NCBI GenBank assembly: GCA_020912385.1
Contig: CP087211.1
Location: 1,984,001-2,048,000 of the forward strand
Reading direction: 5' to 3'
Source of the DNA: Neofusicoccum parvum
Lineage: Eukaryota > Ascomycota > Dothideomycetes > Botryosphaeriales > Botryosphaeriaceae
Length of the DNA stretch: 64,000 nt
A program made the translations under genes and the position numbers. Of the stretch, positions 35,033 to 46,497 are shown in pieces (within the stretch, counting starts at the first letter, position 1; the number at the start of each line of letters is the position of its first letter). Under the pieces are notes generated by a model. That model did not search any database. It worked only from the letters and a program-made list of their open reading frames with translations, and was not told where the DNA came from.

Positions 35033-37729
35033 TCACTCATCGACAATGTTCCCCACAACGCTCTTCCGGTTAGGGATATCAACAAGAACAGGGGTGAGCG
35101 TGCGCTTCTCAACAAGGCGCTCGCCAGTCGGGCTCTGAATGACCGTGGGCTTTACAGCGCGGCCAGCCCGACGCAGTGACTCCTGACGGGCGAGCTTCGG
35201 CTTCGCATCATCGTCGGGGATGACGAGTGTGGGGGTGGGGACTTGGCCAGCGGACGGCGGGGTGGCAGGATCAGCGGGGCTGCTGAGGCTGCTGGTGCCG
35301 GGACTTTGGAGGTGGGAGTCGGCCGGAGAAGACTTGGACTTCTGATTGCTGCTGATGGTCATCATGCCAATGCCGTTGGTGGCGTTGTGGGCGTTGTGGC
35401 TAGCGGCAGCGGCTTTCTGCGCACGTAGCATCTCCTGCTGCGCGCGCTGCCGGCTGATCGATACCTGCCGGGCGATCGCAACACGAGCGGCGTTCTGGAC
35501 TTCTTCGGCGCGTTCCTTCAGCGTTGGCTGACGTCTGGGGCCACCGTGCTGCGGCTGCGGCTGCGGCTGCTGTTGTTGTTGTTGCTGCTCCTCCATTTGC
35601 TTCTGCTTCCGTTCCCGGAACTGCTGCTGCTGTTGGAGCATCATCTCTGCATCCTTGTCGCGTGCCTGCTCTCCCTGGTGCTTGTCTGAACCGTGCGAAG
35701 AAGCGTAGGAAGGCTTGCGTCCTTGTTGATCTGCCTTGGGGGAGGGAGCCGTGATAGGCGCCTGCACCGTCGGTGACTGCCCTTGCTCCCTCTCACGGAG
35801 CTGCTGCTGCCGTTGCCTTTCGCGTAACGAGTTCTGCCTTGCGATCGTCTCCTTCGCCTGTGCGAAGCTCTGACCACTCAAACTGCTCAACGGGCTCTGA
35901 CTCTGCAGACTGAGAGTGCTTCCAGAACCTGAACCAGGCCCCGGAAAGCTACCCTGTGCGACTGCTGTTTGCACCTGCAGATTCGGCTGCTGCTTCTTCG
36001 TTACAATTTCCCAGGCGCTTTCGTCAAGATCGCTGTTGAATTTGGATCTCATCCGCTTGTCCTGAATACGGATCGCTGTCTCGTCACTCTCGACAGTTTC
36101 GAAGCTAGCCTCGCTATCGCGAGTCGAAACAGTGAAAGCAGGCGAGATCAGCTCATTGCGGTGAGCGTTGAAATCTCCGTCGTGTTCGGGCTCCTCGGTA
36201 ATATGCTTCGCAAGAACTGGCCTTTCCCTTGTGGACGGCGCATCGTTGCTGTCTGTGCCAAACGTCGGACGACTCGGGGAGATGGGTGCAGTGAAAGAGC
36301 GCTGAAGCCTGTGGTGGGATTTCGGTAGGTTAAGGTTCTTAGCAGGGGCTGGGCTCTGCCCGCGAGCTGGTGCAGGAGAGCCTGCGCGGGAATCGCTCAT
36401 AGAATCGCGCGGGAAGAGCGACAATCCTGTGAATGTCGGTGTCTGGAATGTGGGCGTTGCAGGGGACGTGGCCCGGCGAGTCGGCTTAGGAAGCGGTGCA
36501 TCTTCATCATCGTCCTGCTTCGCGAGGTTTCTGTCGGCCACCTGTGCTGGGTTAGTGATGTGGGCGCTAGCAAAACTTGAGAGAAGGGACTGTACCCTCA
36601 AAGAATCCGAATTCAACGGCTTCAGCCTCTCCGGATTACCCTGGCGCCTCATGAGCAGGTTCGACTGCCGGTCTCCCTTCAGCAGACTTCCGAACATAAC
36701 GCTGTACCGTTCCATCTCGATGGTGGGGATATCGACATTCAGCATCGGGCTTGTTTCAGCCCTGGCCAGCTGAGGCCTGGTCTCCTTGTGGTGGAAGCCT
36801 CCAAACCCTCCAAATCTAGATGGCTTCTTCTTCTCCGGCGACTGTTGATCCTTAGGAGGCACCTTTGGACTTCCTTGTTCCGGGAAGGCAGTCGGCATCT
36901 TGGGTAGGTCCAGCGGCAACGTTGCCGCGCGTGCGTCAGCAGCAGCACTGCTCTTGCTTCTCGACCTGCCCTTGGACTTTTTCTCCTCTGCCTTGCCACC
37001 CTTGCTCTTTTCATTATCTCCAAGGTCGGCACGGCTTTGGGTAGCGTCATCCTGTGTGCCTGTTCTCGCAGGCGCCGCAGGCACTGCTGGTGCCTGTGAG
37101 ACTTGCAACTGGTAGAAGGGCGCCGGGGTGGCAGGTGGCTTATCAGCAGGCCGTCTGCCGAATAGCGACTTCCACCTGCTGACTTTGACCTTCTTTCCAT
37201 CACTAGTGGGAGGGCGGCCAGCTGGGTCGGCGGCGGCGGCATCAGGTGTGGTGTCTACATTAGCGGTGCTGGGGTTCGGCTTTTCCTTTGGTGCAGGATG
37301 CGACTGCTTCCACGCATTCGCGTTATTGTGGGACGGGCTGCCGAGGGCCATGCCAATGGGTAGAGTCTGGTCCCGGTGCAACTTTTCCCTCGACTGGTAC
37401 ACGGCCTCTGGGGATGGGGTGGGGAAGTCAAAAGTCTGCTCGTCGGCCTGGACGACTATGGGCTGGCCCGTGGTGTGCAGAGCTCTGCTCCGCTCGATTG
37501 CGCTGTTGGCAGTCCTGGGTCGGGGCATCTCGTCGCCAGAGGCAGAAGCAGTACCGCTGTCGGCGCGCTTTGGCGGAACCTTCTCGAGATTGTGGAGGTC
37601 GTCGCGAGGCTCGGCGTCAGAACCGAGAAACTGGGGATTTGAGACCGGGAGAGGTTGGTCCATGTAGCGAGTAGAGCGTTTGGAACGCTTCAGTGTCATG
37701 GATTTCGAGCGGGCTATTGCCTTAGCCAT
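35033..37729 (-). CDS. Large disordered Gln-rich protein, function unknown
   Basis: A single exon of 898 residues. The ATG at 37729 is followed by a basic segment (KAIARSKSMTLKRSKRSTR); upstream in-frame sequence is a leader. Most of the protein is low-complexity, rich in Ser/Pro/Gln/Lys with polar charge clusters. One compact segment, IPTIEMERYSVMFGSLLKG near the middle, stands out as likely conserved; I recall similar ERYSVMFG motifs in uncharacterised filamentous-fungal proteins. Toward the C-terminus there is a long Gln/Arg/Glu coiled-coil region with poly-Gln runs, then VKPTVIQSPTGERLVEKRTL and an end in VVGNIVDE that looks ordered. It has no signal peptide or membrane helix. I do not assign a function. 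Confidence 0.85.
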   Translation of the reverse strand: MAKAIARSKSMTLKRSKRSTRYMDQPLPVSNPQFLGSDAEPRDDLHNLEKVPPKRADSGTASASGDEMPRPRTANSAIERSRALHTTGQPIVVQADEQTFDFPTPSPEAVYQSREKLHRDQTLPIGMALGSPSHNNANAWKQSHPAPKEKPNPSTANVDTTPDAAAADPAGRPPTSDGKKVKVSRWKSLFGRRPADKPPATPAPFYQLQVSQAPAVPAAPARTGTQDDATQSRADLGDNEKSKGGKAEEKKSKGRSRSKSSAAADARAATLPLDLPKMPTAFPEQGSPKVPPKDQQSPEKKKPSRFGGFGGFHHKETRPQLARAETSPMLNVDIPTIEMERYSVMFGSLLKGDRQSNLLMRRQGNPERLKPLNSDSLRVQSLLSSFASAHITNPAQVADRNLAKQDDDEDAPLPKPTRRATSPATPTFQTPTFTGLSLFPRDSMSDSRAGSPAPARGQSPAPAKNLNLPKSHHRLQRSFTAPISPSRPTFGTDSNDAPSTRERPVLAKHITEEPEHDGDFNAHRNELISPAFTVSTRDSEASFETVESDETAIRIQDKRMRSKFNSDLDESAWEIVTKKQQPNLQVQTAVAQGSFPGPGSGSGSTLSLQSQSPLSSLSGQSFAQAKETIARQNSLRERQRQQQLREREQGQSPTVQAPITAPSPKADQQGRKPSYASSHGSDKHQGEQARDKDAEMMLQQQQQFRERKQKQMEEQQQQQQQPQPQPQHGGPRRQPTLKERAEEVQNAARVAIARQVSISRQRAQQEMLRAQKAAAASHNAHNATNGIGMMTISSNQKSKSSPADSHLQSPGTSSLSSPADPATPPSAGQVPTPTLVIPDDDAKPKLARQESLRRAGRAVKPTVIQSPTGERLVEKRTLTPVLVDIPNRKSVVGNIVDE

Positions 37730-39238
37730 AGTAAGTATTTGAGATAGCGGATCGGGATGATCCCGTGGTGAAACTGCGCAGCAATGCTCGGGGCGACAAT
37801 GGAAGGAAAAAGGTAAGGATAGGACGGCTCTCCGGAGAGCCAACTAAAACGCAAAGAAGAGAAGAGCCTGAGGCTGCCAGAGTCACTAAACACAACGGGC
37901 AAAAGGGTAGAAGAGCAGCAGGAGGGCGCGCCGGCGGGGAGAATAGGAAAAGCATCTTGTACAATACAGCAGAGATTGCGCACGAGACATCGGGCCAGCC
38001 CTGTCGGAGCGGTCTCACGCAAATGAAGGGGCACCCACGCTCCTCGGGGATATCCCAGCACGCGCGGGGCTACGGCGAGGTCTGTCACCGGGCTGGGATT
38101 GGCTCACCGGCGCGCCACAGGCCGCTGGGCGCGCCGAGTAGATGGACAGAGGGGGGCGCGATCAGCCTCGCAGCACGCTCCGAGGCTGCAGTAGAAGCCG
38201 GACCCTGCGGCACTGGTGGACTGGCGGTGGCGCCGGCGAGCGGGCGCAGGATTGCCCGTTGCTACGGGAGCTGTTTCACCTTGAACGGGGATTTTTCTTA
38301 AATTCGTGCGCTGCCAATTTCGCTAGAACATGCTGCCTGCGTCGAATGCCCGCGCTTGGCGAGCATCCCGGGCGCCGGAGCGCGCGTGGGAGATGAGCAG
38401 CGCTGCCAGCGCACGGCGAGTGGTGATGGGCGCTCGGCGGGCAGATCAGCAAATCTCAGCGAGCAGGCCGGCGGCGGGCGGCGTGTGCGAGTCGCGGCGG
38501 GCAGGGCGGCGCGTCCTGGTTGCCGGACGGTGGGATTTGCGCGGGCAGCGGGACCGGGGCCCTCGGTGCGGCGAGCGCCAGCAGCGGGTGGAGGTGGAGG
38601 GGGTGCAATGTCGTGGGATGGGCCCAGGGCGGCGCGGTGGACCAAGACCGGTGCAGCGTTGCGGGCGGGCGGGTCTGGCAGTTGACAGCCCGAGCCCGGG
38701 CAGATCGCGCGCGGGCAGCGGGCAGCAGGGCGGACCTTGCGACACGCGCCCCTGCTGCGCGCTCCACCACCCACCGCCGCCGCCTGCCGCCGTGCTCGTC
38801 GCTCATCTCGTCAAACGGCGGCCAGAACGGCGGCCAGGCCGGCGGAGACGCCCGCAGCGGCCTGCCACCGCCCGCCGGCTGTGAGGCAGCAAGAAACATG
38901 CCGTTTCAGCGCGGCGCACTGCGTCACACCCTCTCACCACCATGCTCGCCCTGCGATGATTGGCGCGCCCCAATGCTTGTGTATACCGCCCATGCTCGCC
39001 CTGCGATGATTGGCGCGCCCCAATGCTTGTGTATACCGCCCATGCTATCCCGCGTTTCACCTGACTCGTTCCTATTTCGAGGAGCTGGGCCGCCCACGAG
39101 CACGCCGCCGCGCCGCACCGGAGAATATAGATGCCTTGCTAATTACTGCTGCAGCCGCCAAAACGCCCTAGGCCCGGCTGAATGCCGTGCGTCACCATGG
39201 CTGAATGCGGCCCTCTCGTATCGCGGGAATCACCCCCA
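37730..39238. other. Intergenic region between two minus-strand genes
   Basis: This includes the promoter of the disordered-protein gene and the 3' flank of AFG2. The middle part (38300-38900) is extremely GC-rich, producing long open frames of Arg/Ala/Gly/Pro on both strands that I consider spurious. A 50-bp tandem duplication lies at 38941-39040. Confidence 0.45.
38941..39046 (+). repeat. 50-bp perfect tandem duplication
   Basis: A 50-base unit (38941-38990) is repeated exactly at 38991-39040 and followed by the first six bases of a third copy. Each unit contains the palindromic GGCGCGCC. The perfect identity points to a recent duplication. Confidence 0.92.
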
Positions 39239-41753
39239 TCACAACCTCTTGATGGCGTCGTCGACGCTCCAGTTTTCATACCTCTCCGTCATCTCCCTGG
39301 TGATTCGCCGCGGCACCCTGTCCAGCGCGCGTCTGAACTGCTCCCTCCCGATGCGTCGCTTATCCTTATGCTGGAGGCGATCTCGCAGCGTCGCCCGCGC
39401 TGCCTCTGAGCAGATTTCGACGATCTCGGCGCCGGAGTACCCTTCCGTAAGCGTCGCCAGCTCCTCCAGATCCACCTCGCCGTCCACCGGCCGCTGACGT
39501 GTGCCGATTCCAAGAATCTGCCGCCGCGCCTCCACGTTTGGCGGCCCAACGTACAGGATCGCGTCGAAGCGCCCGGGGCGCATCAGCGCCGAATCCAAAA
39601 CATCCGGTCGGTTCGTCGCAGCTAGGACCAGCACTCCCTTGAGCGACTCGATGCCGTCCATCTCGTTCAGTAGCGTCGTGAGCACGTTCAGCCCGCTGAG
39701 CTGCTTTCCGCTCTCGCGCGATGCCGCGATCGAGTCAATTTCGTCGAAGAAGATGATGCTTGGGCTTGCGGCCCGCGCCTTTCTGAACACCTCCCGGACG
39801 GCCCTTTCAGTTTCGCCGACGTACATGCTAGTCAGTTCCGCGCCCTTGACCGCCAGGAAATTGAGGTCTGATTCAGTGGCAACGGCCTTGGCGCACAGCG
39901 TCTTCGAGCATCCAGGAGGCCCATATAGGAGGATCCCTCGTTGCGGCTGGAGATTTAGCTCTTGCATATCATCGGGGTGCTAAAACAACGTCAGAAGATC
40001 GAGCGCTTCTAGAAGCATGCTTCCTTTGCCACACAAACTCACCCTGAAGGGCCATTCCGTGACCTCTCGCAGCGCCTCTTTGACGCTGTCCGACCCTCCA
40101 ATGTCTGACCATCTGACCTTTGGCGTCTCAAGGAAGACCTCGTTCATTGCAGTGGGGCGCACCTGGAGGAGCGCGTCTTCGAAGTCCGCCAGCGATACAG
40201 CTGTTGCAACTTGATTGCTTTCTTCGGACACAGCCTCCCCGTTCGCATCATTGTGCTCCTCCCCGTGCCGTTGACTATCCGTGTCGGGTGACGTGATTGC
40301 AGCTGTCGTCCCATTGGACGCGTCTGAGCCGTCTTGCGCAAAGTACCTGTCACAAGCTCGCTTGAGTGCCTTCTTGTACAGGGCCGCCAGGTCGCGGCCG
40401 ACAAAGCCATGTGTCCTCCCGCCGATGTTCTCAGCGGTCTCATCGGAGATCGGCCATTCCTTTTCTTGGAGCACCCTGAGTATGTCGATCCGAGCTTTCG
40501 CGTCAGGGACCGGAACCTCGATCTCGTCGGCAAAAAGCTCAGGCGTCCTCAGGGTCGAATCCACATCAATCAATCGGGTTGTTGCACCTATAACCAGCAC
40601 ACGTGCGGCCTCCAGTTTCTGAATCTCCGTGGCTATGCATCTCGCGAGGCTTGATTTAGAAACGGATGTGTTTTCGTCGTTTCGTGGAGCGAGCGCCTCC
40701 AGATTGTCGATGATGATGACGCTCGGCTGCGCCGCCTTCGCTTCCTCAAAGTACTTTCGCAAGGCACTCTGGCTCTTCTCCGAAGTGCTTGCAAGCGGTT
40801 CATCTACGGTGATGACTTTACGCCACGGGGCTTCGGACACCTTGCGGAGAAGCAGGCTCTTGCCCGTGCCCTCCGGTCCGTACAGTAGCACTCCCGTTGC
40901 GCGCTTTAGGAGATACGGATATTTGCGGCGGCGTAGTTCGTTGGTTAGATTGGCCAGACGCTCGTTGAGCTCCAGGATTTGCTTGTGTAAGCCACCTATG
41001 CCTTCGGAGTTGACCTTGAAGACAGGGGCTTCCTTAGGTCCATCCTTATCAGCCTCAACGACCTCGTCCTTGGCAAGAAGCTGGACTACACTCGCCCAGG
41101 TACAGACATAGGGAGTCAGAGGTTCCTCAGCAGGCGGCTCCACCTTCTCCACAACGTAACGGCTCTTGGAACCAGACCTGGGACCGGCCGAGATAGTTGC
41201 AGCAAAAGTGCCTCCCGGAAGGACCATGTCAACGCTGCCTGTGAAAATTTGTCAGCGAAAGTTACGACGCATGATAGATAGACATCTCCGAGGGAGCGAT
41301 GATAAATTCTGGCTTCAAAGCAAGAAGATCATGAGAACACATACACAGAGAAGCCTTGGCCCAAAACTCAATCTCCTCCTTCAAGGCATTGCTGCTGCCG
41401 GGCTCAAGCTCCTTGACGTAAATTTTCTGAGCGTGCTTCAATTGCTGCGGTTCAAGCTTGGTGATGGCCACCTTGTCCTCAAGCCTTAATCCGTACAGTT
41501 CCTTCATGGGCTCTTCGATGAAGGCCATGCGTTTGGAGTTCTGGTTGCCGGGGTCTTTCGCCAGCCAGGCCACGCCGACAGCCCTTCGCGTGCCATCGGC
41601 CTGATCGAGCTGACAATAATCGCCGGTCTTGAGACCGGTGGAGGTGAGGTGCTTGGAGGGAATGTGAACTCTGAGACCTCCATCGATGGCCTTTGACGGC
41701 AGGGCGGTTGCCTTGCTGCTGGTATGCCGCAGAGAAAACTGCGAGATGTCCAT
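39239..41753 (-). CDS. AFG2: AAA-ATPase Afg2/Drg1 with a divergent first ATPase domain
   Basis: Three exons, 41753-41345, 41238-40043 and 39979-39239, give 781 residues, matching yeast Afg2 (about 780). In yeast the protein releases Rlp24 from pre-60S ribosomal particles in the cytoplasm. An N-terminal double-psi-barrel-like domain (residues 1-140) precedes two AAA modules. The second module is fully canonical, with the family-specific Walker A GPPGCSKT (555-562), FFDEID and ATNRPDVLDSALMRPGRFD. The first has an intact Walker A, GPEGTGKS (257-264). Its Walker B is IIIDN, Asn replacing the catalytic Glu at 315; sensor 1 reads ATTR instead of ATNR, and RRPGRF is replaced by RTPELF. It may bind but not hydrolyse ATP. 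The gene is divergent from the predicted mitochondrial protein gene, with 322 bases between. Confidence 0.93.
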
Positions 41754-42075
41754 GGTGAATTTGCGGAGTTGATTCTGTTCAGCCGGCAGGTCTCTTGGCC
41801 ACAGCGCCGCCCACGCACCTCGCCGTTTTCCTCTCGCACGGTGAGTGAAAAAGAGTCGGCGGAGCGGCCGAACAGGAAGACCAATAAGGCGGCCGGGAAT
41901 TTTTTCGCACAGTCGCAAATGGACCACCCGGCAGAATTCCCGCCAAGCCTTGCGTCCCTTCCTTTCCGCCTTCGCGAAGCTAAACATTTGAACCGTCGTC
42001 CAGCACGCACGCTCACCTCGATCTCCCCCGAGTGATGCCCCGACCGTCGCGCAGCTGCGCCCCGACCCTCAATTG
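41754..42075. promoter_or_regulatory. Bidirectional promoter region
   Basis: A 322-base interval separates the divergent starts of AFG2 and the predicted mitochondrial protein. It has no obvious TATA box. Co-regulation of the two genes is possible but not shown by sequence. Confidence 0.5.
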
Positions 42076-44657
42076 ATGCCGCCGCTGCGCCCGCTTCCAT
42101 CGCAGTCCCTCCGCCCTGCATGGAGCGCCAGCCAGCTTTGCAGAGGTCCGCCCGCCGCCCGCCGCCCGCTCCCGCATAGCTTCCGCGCCTCCGAAGCTCG
42201 ATCTTTCGCGACCGCGTCCGACGGCGCAAACGACGCCAATGCCAGTGCTAGAGGAGACAATGGCTCGTCCGAGGGGAGGCGTGGCGTGGTGTCGCCAGCG
42301 GACAGCAATGCAGGAGAGGTGAAGCCGCCCATTAGATCGCTCTACTTCCAGCGGGCGCGAGGGAACAATGTTGCTGGGAAATGGGATGATCCTCTCCCGG
42401 GCACCATGGTTTCGGGTCAAGACTCGCAGCCCGGCGACAGAGCAAGAGCAGCCGCGGAAAAGCCGGGGAAGCATCGAAAAGCCACGTCAAGATCGAGCGG
42501 GAAAAAACCACGGCGCAGGAATGCTGGTGACAGCGACCGCCTTCAGAGACTACTGGGAAGCGAGTCTTCGCGACGCGCTGTGGAGCAGGCCAAGGGGATA
42601 CAGACTGGAGTCATCACCAAGGACACCATCATGGACGACTCAACATGGCAGCAGTTGAAGCAAGGATTGACGGAAATGGCAGAGGAAGAAGTGCCCCCTG
42701 TTGTCGTGAGGAAGGTGAGAAGAAGTCAGCATAGGCACGAGAAAATAGCCGAAAGGGAAATGTCTAGAAAAGATCACGAGAGCACTAGCATCGGCAAGAA
42801 TCCACCCTCTGCTCTGAGACAGGGACATAGGAAGCAACTGGATCCGGAACCGAAACCAGATCCGAAAACGGTCAGGGAAAGGCTGCGGGATGCAATTGGA
42901 AACATGCAGTCCAGTCTCTCAGCACAAATCGAGGAGGATGTAGCGCCCGGAAGATATCGACAGGATGTTCAACATACTACCAAATCCGTTCAGGAGCAGC
43001 GGTTGGAAGAGTTGGAAGAATTGTTAGCACAAGCCTCCAGACGTCTACGGGAGCTGCAAGGATATCAACTACAGGACGAGAAAATCATTCGCGACAACCT
43101 TTCTACCTCCGAGGTCTCTCACTACGCACCCCCTATTCGGAGCAAAACGTCGGGGTATAGGGAAACAAGAGAGGAAGTCACCCCGGACCGAGGAGGAGCA
43201 CACGCGACTGCCGGGCTTGACAGAAGAAATCACACCGATGCATCGTTGCGTAGTTCGGATCACCCAATCCGGTATCTGTCGAAAGATCCCGGCAGACCTC
43301 TACCTCATACAACCGGACAAGCAATCCCACCTGCAATGTTCGGTCCACGTAAAAATCTCGCGCGTCCCGATGTGCCGAAGGAAGTATCAGAACAAGGAAA
43401 CCGTACCTCTTTGTTAGACGAGCTCTTCCCTGGCGAAGCTGAGAGCGGTCCTAGGAAGTCTACGCAAATTCGTCAACAGTCATCTGAAGAAAGGGACAAA
43501 AAGGCAAACCTGGGATTGGTCAACGAGGTTTTTTCAGAAAGTTCAGATGCATCCCAGAGTGGACAGCAGAGATGGACAGCTCCTCTTCTGGAAGAATTGT
43601 TTCCCGAGCTGGCTGACAACAGCCAAGAGACTCAAAGCAAACCTCGGGAAGAGCGCGAAGTACCGAGACTGAGCCTCGATTTACAAGCACAAACCCCAGA
43701 GAAACGGCCAAACCTGGTAGACAGAGACCAGTGGATCAATCACCAGATGCAGAAGGACTATCAGAACGAAGTCGTTGTTGCCCAGCTCTCCGGCGTCAGC
43801 AAGAACTTGAGCGAGGAAGATATCAAGCGCCTTGTGCCCACATCCAGCAAATACATTGAAGGCTGGTCGGACCCGGATTTCATTAAAGGTTAGCCAGGTG
43901 TCCACGTCGTCCAATCCGGCACGCCGAATCGCTCATGACGACTATAGTAATCCCTGTCCGTGACGAGCAGACCCTTGAGCGCTTAGACAGATATTTCATC
44001 CTCTTCCGCACTGTCCGTGCCGCCCGCAACTTTCAAGAACACGTCAAAAAGCTCCATACCACAGTCAAGAGCTACGCCCCCAGCTCCTTGAACTCTCCCC
44101 TCCCGCCACCTCCGGGCTTCCACGATGACAGCGGCCGCGACATCAACGCCGCCATGCAATCCTATACCATCGGTCCACCCTCCAGCAACTTCATCTACTG
44201 CTCCATCATCCCGACACCTTACCCCCGCCCGATCCGCCGGCTCCTCACCGCCGGCGGCTACGAGCCCATCATCTCCACCTCCACCGCCGCCGCTAGCGTC
44301 ACGAAAGTCCTCCTCCACTTCGAGGGTGCGCAGCCCTCACTTGCGGACATCCGCCGCACCATCACCCGCGACGGCAAGGACCGCTGGCTACCGTGGCAAA
44401 TCGTTGGTGGCACTAACAGCGCCGACGGCATCGTCCGGCTGACTACGCACCTATCACGGGACGAGGCTGTTGGTAATGATATCGATGCGCTAGTGGTCAG
44501 GAAGGTCCCGCCGAGATATGTGATAAGCTTTGAGGATAAAGCAGAGGCGCAGCGGTTCGCTCGCAGGTGGAATAGGACGTCGTTTGGATGGAGTGTGAAT
44601 GATGTGTATGAGAATGGCGAAGGTGCGCCGCAGGCGAGGGCAGAGGTGCTGTGGTAG
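42076..44657 (+). CDS. Predicted mitochondrial protein with RRM-like segment
   Basis: Two exons, 42076-43888 and 43948-44657, give 840 residues; the 59-nt intron uses GTTAGC..ATAG and joins the frames as SDPDFIK|VIPVRDEQ. The N-terminus is Arg/Ser/Ala-rich without acids (SFRASEARSFATAS), a good mitochondrial presequence. The next 450 residues are charged and probably disordered, with one coiled coil (EQRLEELEELLAQASRRLREL). The C-terminal third is ordered. VVVAQLSGVSKNLSEEDIKRLVP, then FIKVIPVRD, then RYFILFRTVRAARNFQEHV follows the beta-alpha-beta-beta-alpha pattern of an RNA-recognition motif. A later RYVISFEDKAEAQRFARRWN could be a second such fold. RNA binding in mitochondria is an inference; I do not recognise a named family. 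Confidence 0.82.
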
Positions 44658-45442
44658 TAAAGAACCTGTAAGATTTTGTAAGATGCTGGCGTTGTAGATG
44701 TGATGAATAGACCTTTCAAAATTTGTATAAATACAGAGAATGCACATGAAATGACGGAGAGACGGTAGCATGCATTTAATAAATTTGCTGATGTGAGCAT
44801 TGCCTGTAGGTTTCCGGTTATATTAAGAGGGGATTCGAGGCTCTTAAGTCTCTATCAAGATACAGCACAGTGAGAGTATGCGAGACTAACGAGCTTATGG
44901 GGTATTCCTACACGAAGTTTAAGTTCTATAGCTGTGCCACCAATTATTAACCTTTATAGCTGCCGTTGTGTCCAGGAAAGAACGAGAGCGCAACGACGGC
45001 TGCCAAAACTATTCAATTGGGGCACGGCAGCAGGACCAGTGGACAGGACCTCAACTTCGCGTGCATGCCATAGACTTAATGACGACCGAGCCAAGATGGA
45101 CTGGCCATACATGCTTATTGACTGCGCCAAAAAGATAATGAGAACAGTAGCGGCGCTCATGACTACCGAGTCTGAACTGAGATTGCCGGTTGGCTGGCAT
45201 ATGGGATGTATCGACACATAAAACTTTCGGGTAAACAGTTGGCTGTTCAGAGAATAACGGGCAGGAGAAGAGTACTTAATCTCTCATCCAATCTCTCATT
45301 ATGTTTGGATACCGTTGATGACTGCAACAGGGCGTGATACCACATGCAAAAACCCAGAACGCCTCGCTATGCCAGATCCATCGCCCTATAATTCCCCCAT
45401 GAAGACTGCATCCATCACTTTTTGCGTATATTTCCATCCCAT
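44658..45442. other. Intergenic region between convergent genes
   Basis: Three-prime flanks of the predicted mitochondrial protein and BUD13. It is AT-rich around 44680-44960. No gene is seen. Confidence 0.45.
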
Positions 45443-46497
45443 TTACTCATCCATCTGCCACGCGTACTCGAGGTTCGCGCGATTCGCCTTGGCATTCTTC
45501 GCCTTGAACCACTCACGCTCAAACCCATTACTCCTGTCCACACCATCCCACCTGTGCCCTGGCCTAATCCCATACCGGTTCGGCTCAGAAGCGCCCTTAT
45601 AGAGTGGCTTGCCAGTCTTACTCTTCGCATCCTTCTTCTTGCTCAAAAATGCCAGCGCTGGATCAGACCAGCGCTCCTTCTCCTTCATCTCCTCATTCAT
45701 CTCCACATCATCCGCCGTGCGCGCCAACGGCATATACTTCGCCTCCGCCAACGCCTGCCGTCTCGCCTCCTTCTCCGCACGCTGCACGTCGCCCTTGGCA
45801 GCCTCCTCCTCCCTCGCCTTCTTCGCGGCCTCCTCCTCCGCCGCCTTCCGCGCCTCAGCCCGCTTCATCGCCACGTTGATGATGCGGCCGCTGGCGTCAC
45901 GGTAGATGGTCTCGTTGGCGGCGGCGCCGGCCTCGCGCATGGCGGCCTCCATGTGCCTGCGCTCCTGGCGCTGGCGCTTCTCCAGCGCGGCGGCCACCTG
46001 CTCGGCCGTCTGCAGCCCCGCCGCCGCGCCCGACTCCATGACCTCGTTGTTGCGCTCGTCGTGCACCGTCGGGCCCTCGTCGTCCGCCGCCGCGTGCGCC
46101 CGGTTCTCGGCCGCCGCCGACGCGATGATGGCGTCCGCCGCGGCTTGCTCCGCGTTGGACGGTGCGGAGCTGCCCACCGTCTTCCACCCGCTGGTCTTCT
46201 TCTTGCGGAACTCCGCGCTGGAGCCCGAGACTGCGTGGTCGGTTAGCAAGTGCGCTTCGCCAGGGGGGATTGGGCGCGCGCGGGTTTGTGGATGGGCGAG
46301 GTTGGCGTACTCATCATGGGAGCGTCCTCGTCATCTTGGGTTGCGGGACCGTTGTTCCAGCCGGTGACATCGTCGTCGGCGATGACGAGGCCGCCGCTGG
46401 CTTCGGCGGCGGCTTTTCTCTTGCGCTTTTTGCTCTTCTTCTCGGCGGGCGCGTCGGCGGTGAGGTATTTCTTGGCGAGGTAGTCGGCGAGGGACAT
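45443..46497 (-). CDS. BUD13: Pre-mRNA-splicing factor Bud13/Cwc26
   Basis: Two exons, 46497-46311 and 46230-45443, give 324 residues. The start [12 protein letters not shown] and the Lys-rich tract after it (KKSKKRKRK) are typical. The C-terminal Bud13 domain contains [20 protein letters not shown], then [19 protein letters not shown] and [17 protein letters not shown], ending in [10 protein letters not shown], all strongly characteristic. Bud13 is part of the RES complex (with Pml1 and Snu17/Ist3) that binds the activated spliceosome and aids splicing and nuclear retention of unspliced RNA. The 80-nt intron has donor GTACGC and branch-like GCTAAC. A long helical Ala/Glu/Lys-rich region links the two ends. 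Confidence 0.95.

Noticed and set aside
38300..39497. Overlapping open frames up to 325 codons in GC-rich intergenic DNA
   Set aside because: Open on both strands at once, Arg/Ala/Gly/Pro-rich, interrupted by the tandem duplication, no recognisable domain.
45422..46246. 274-codon plus-strand Leu/Arg-rich frame
   Set aside because: It is the antisense shadow of BUD13, which has strong family motifs.
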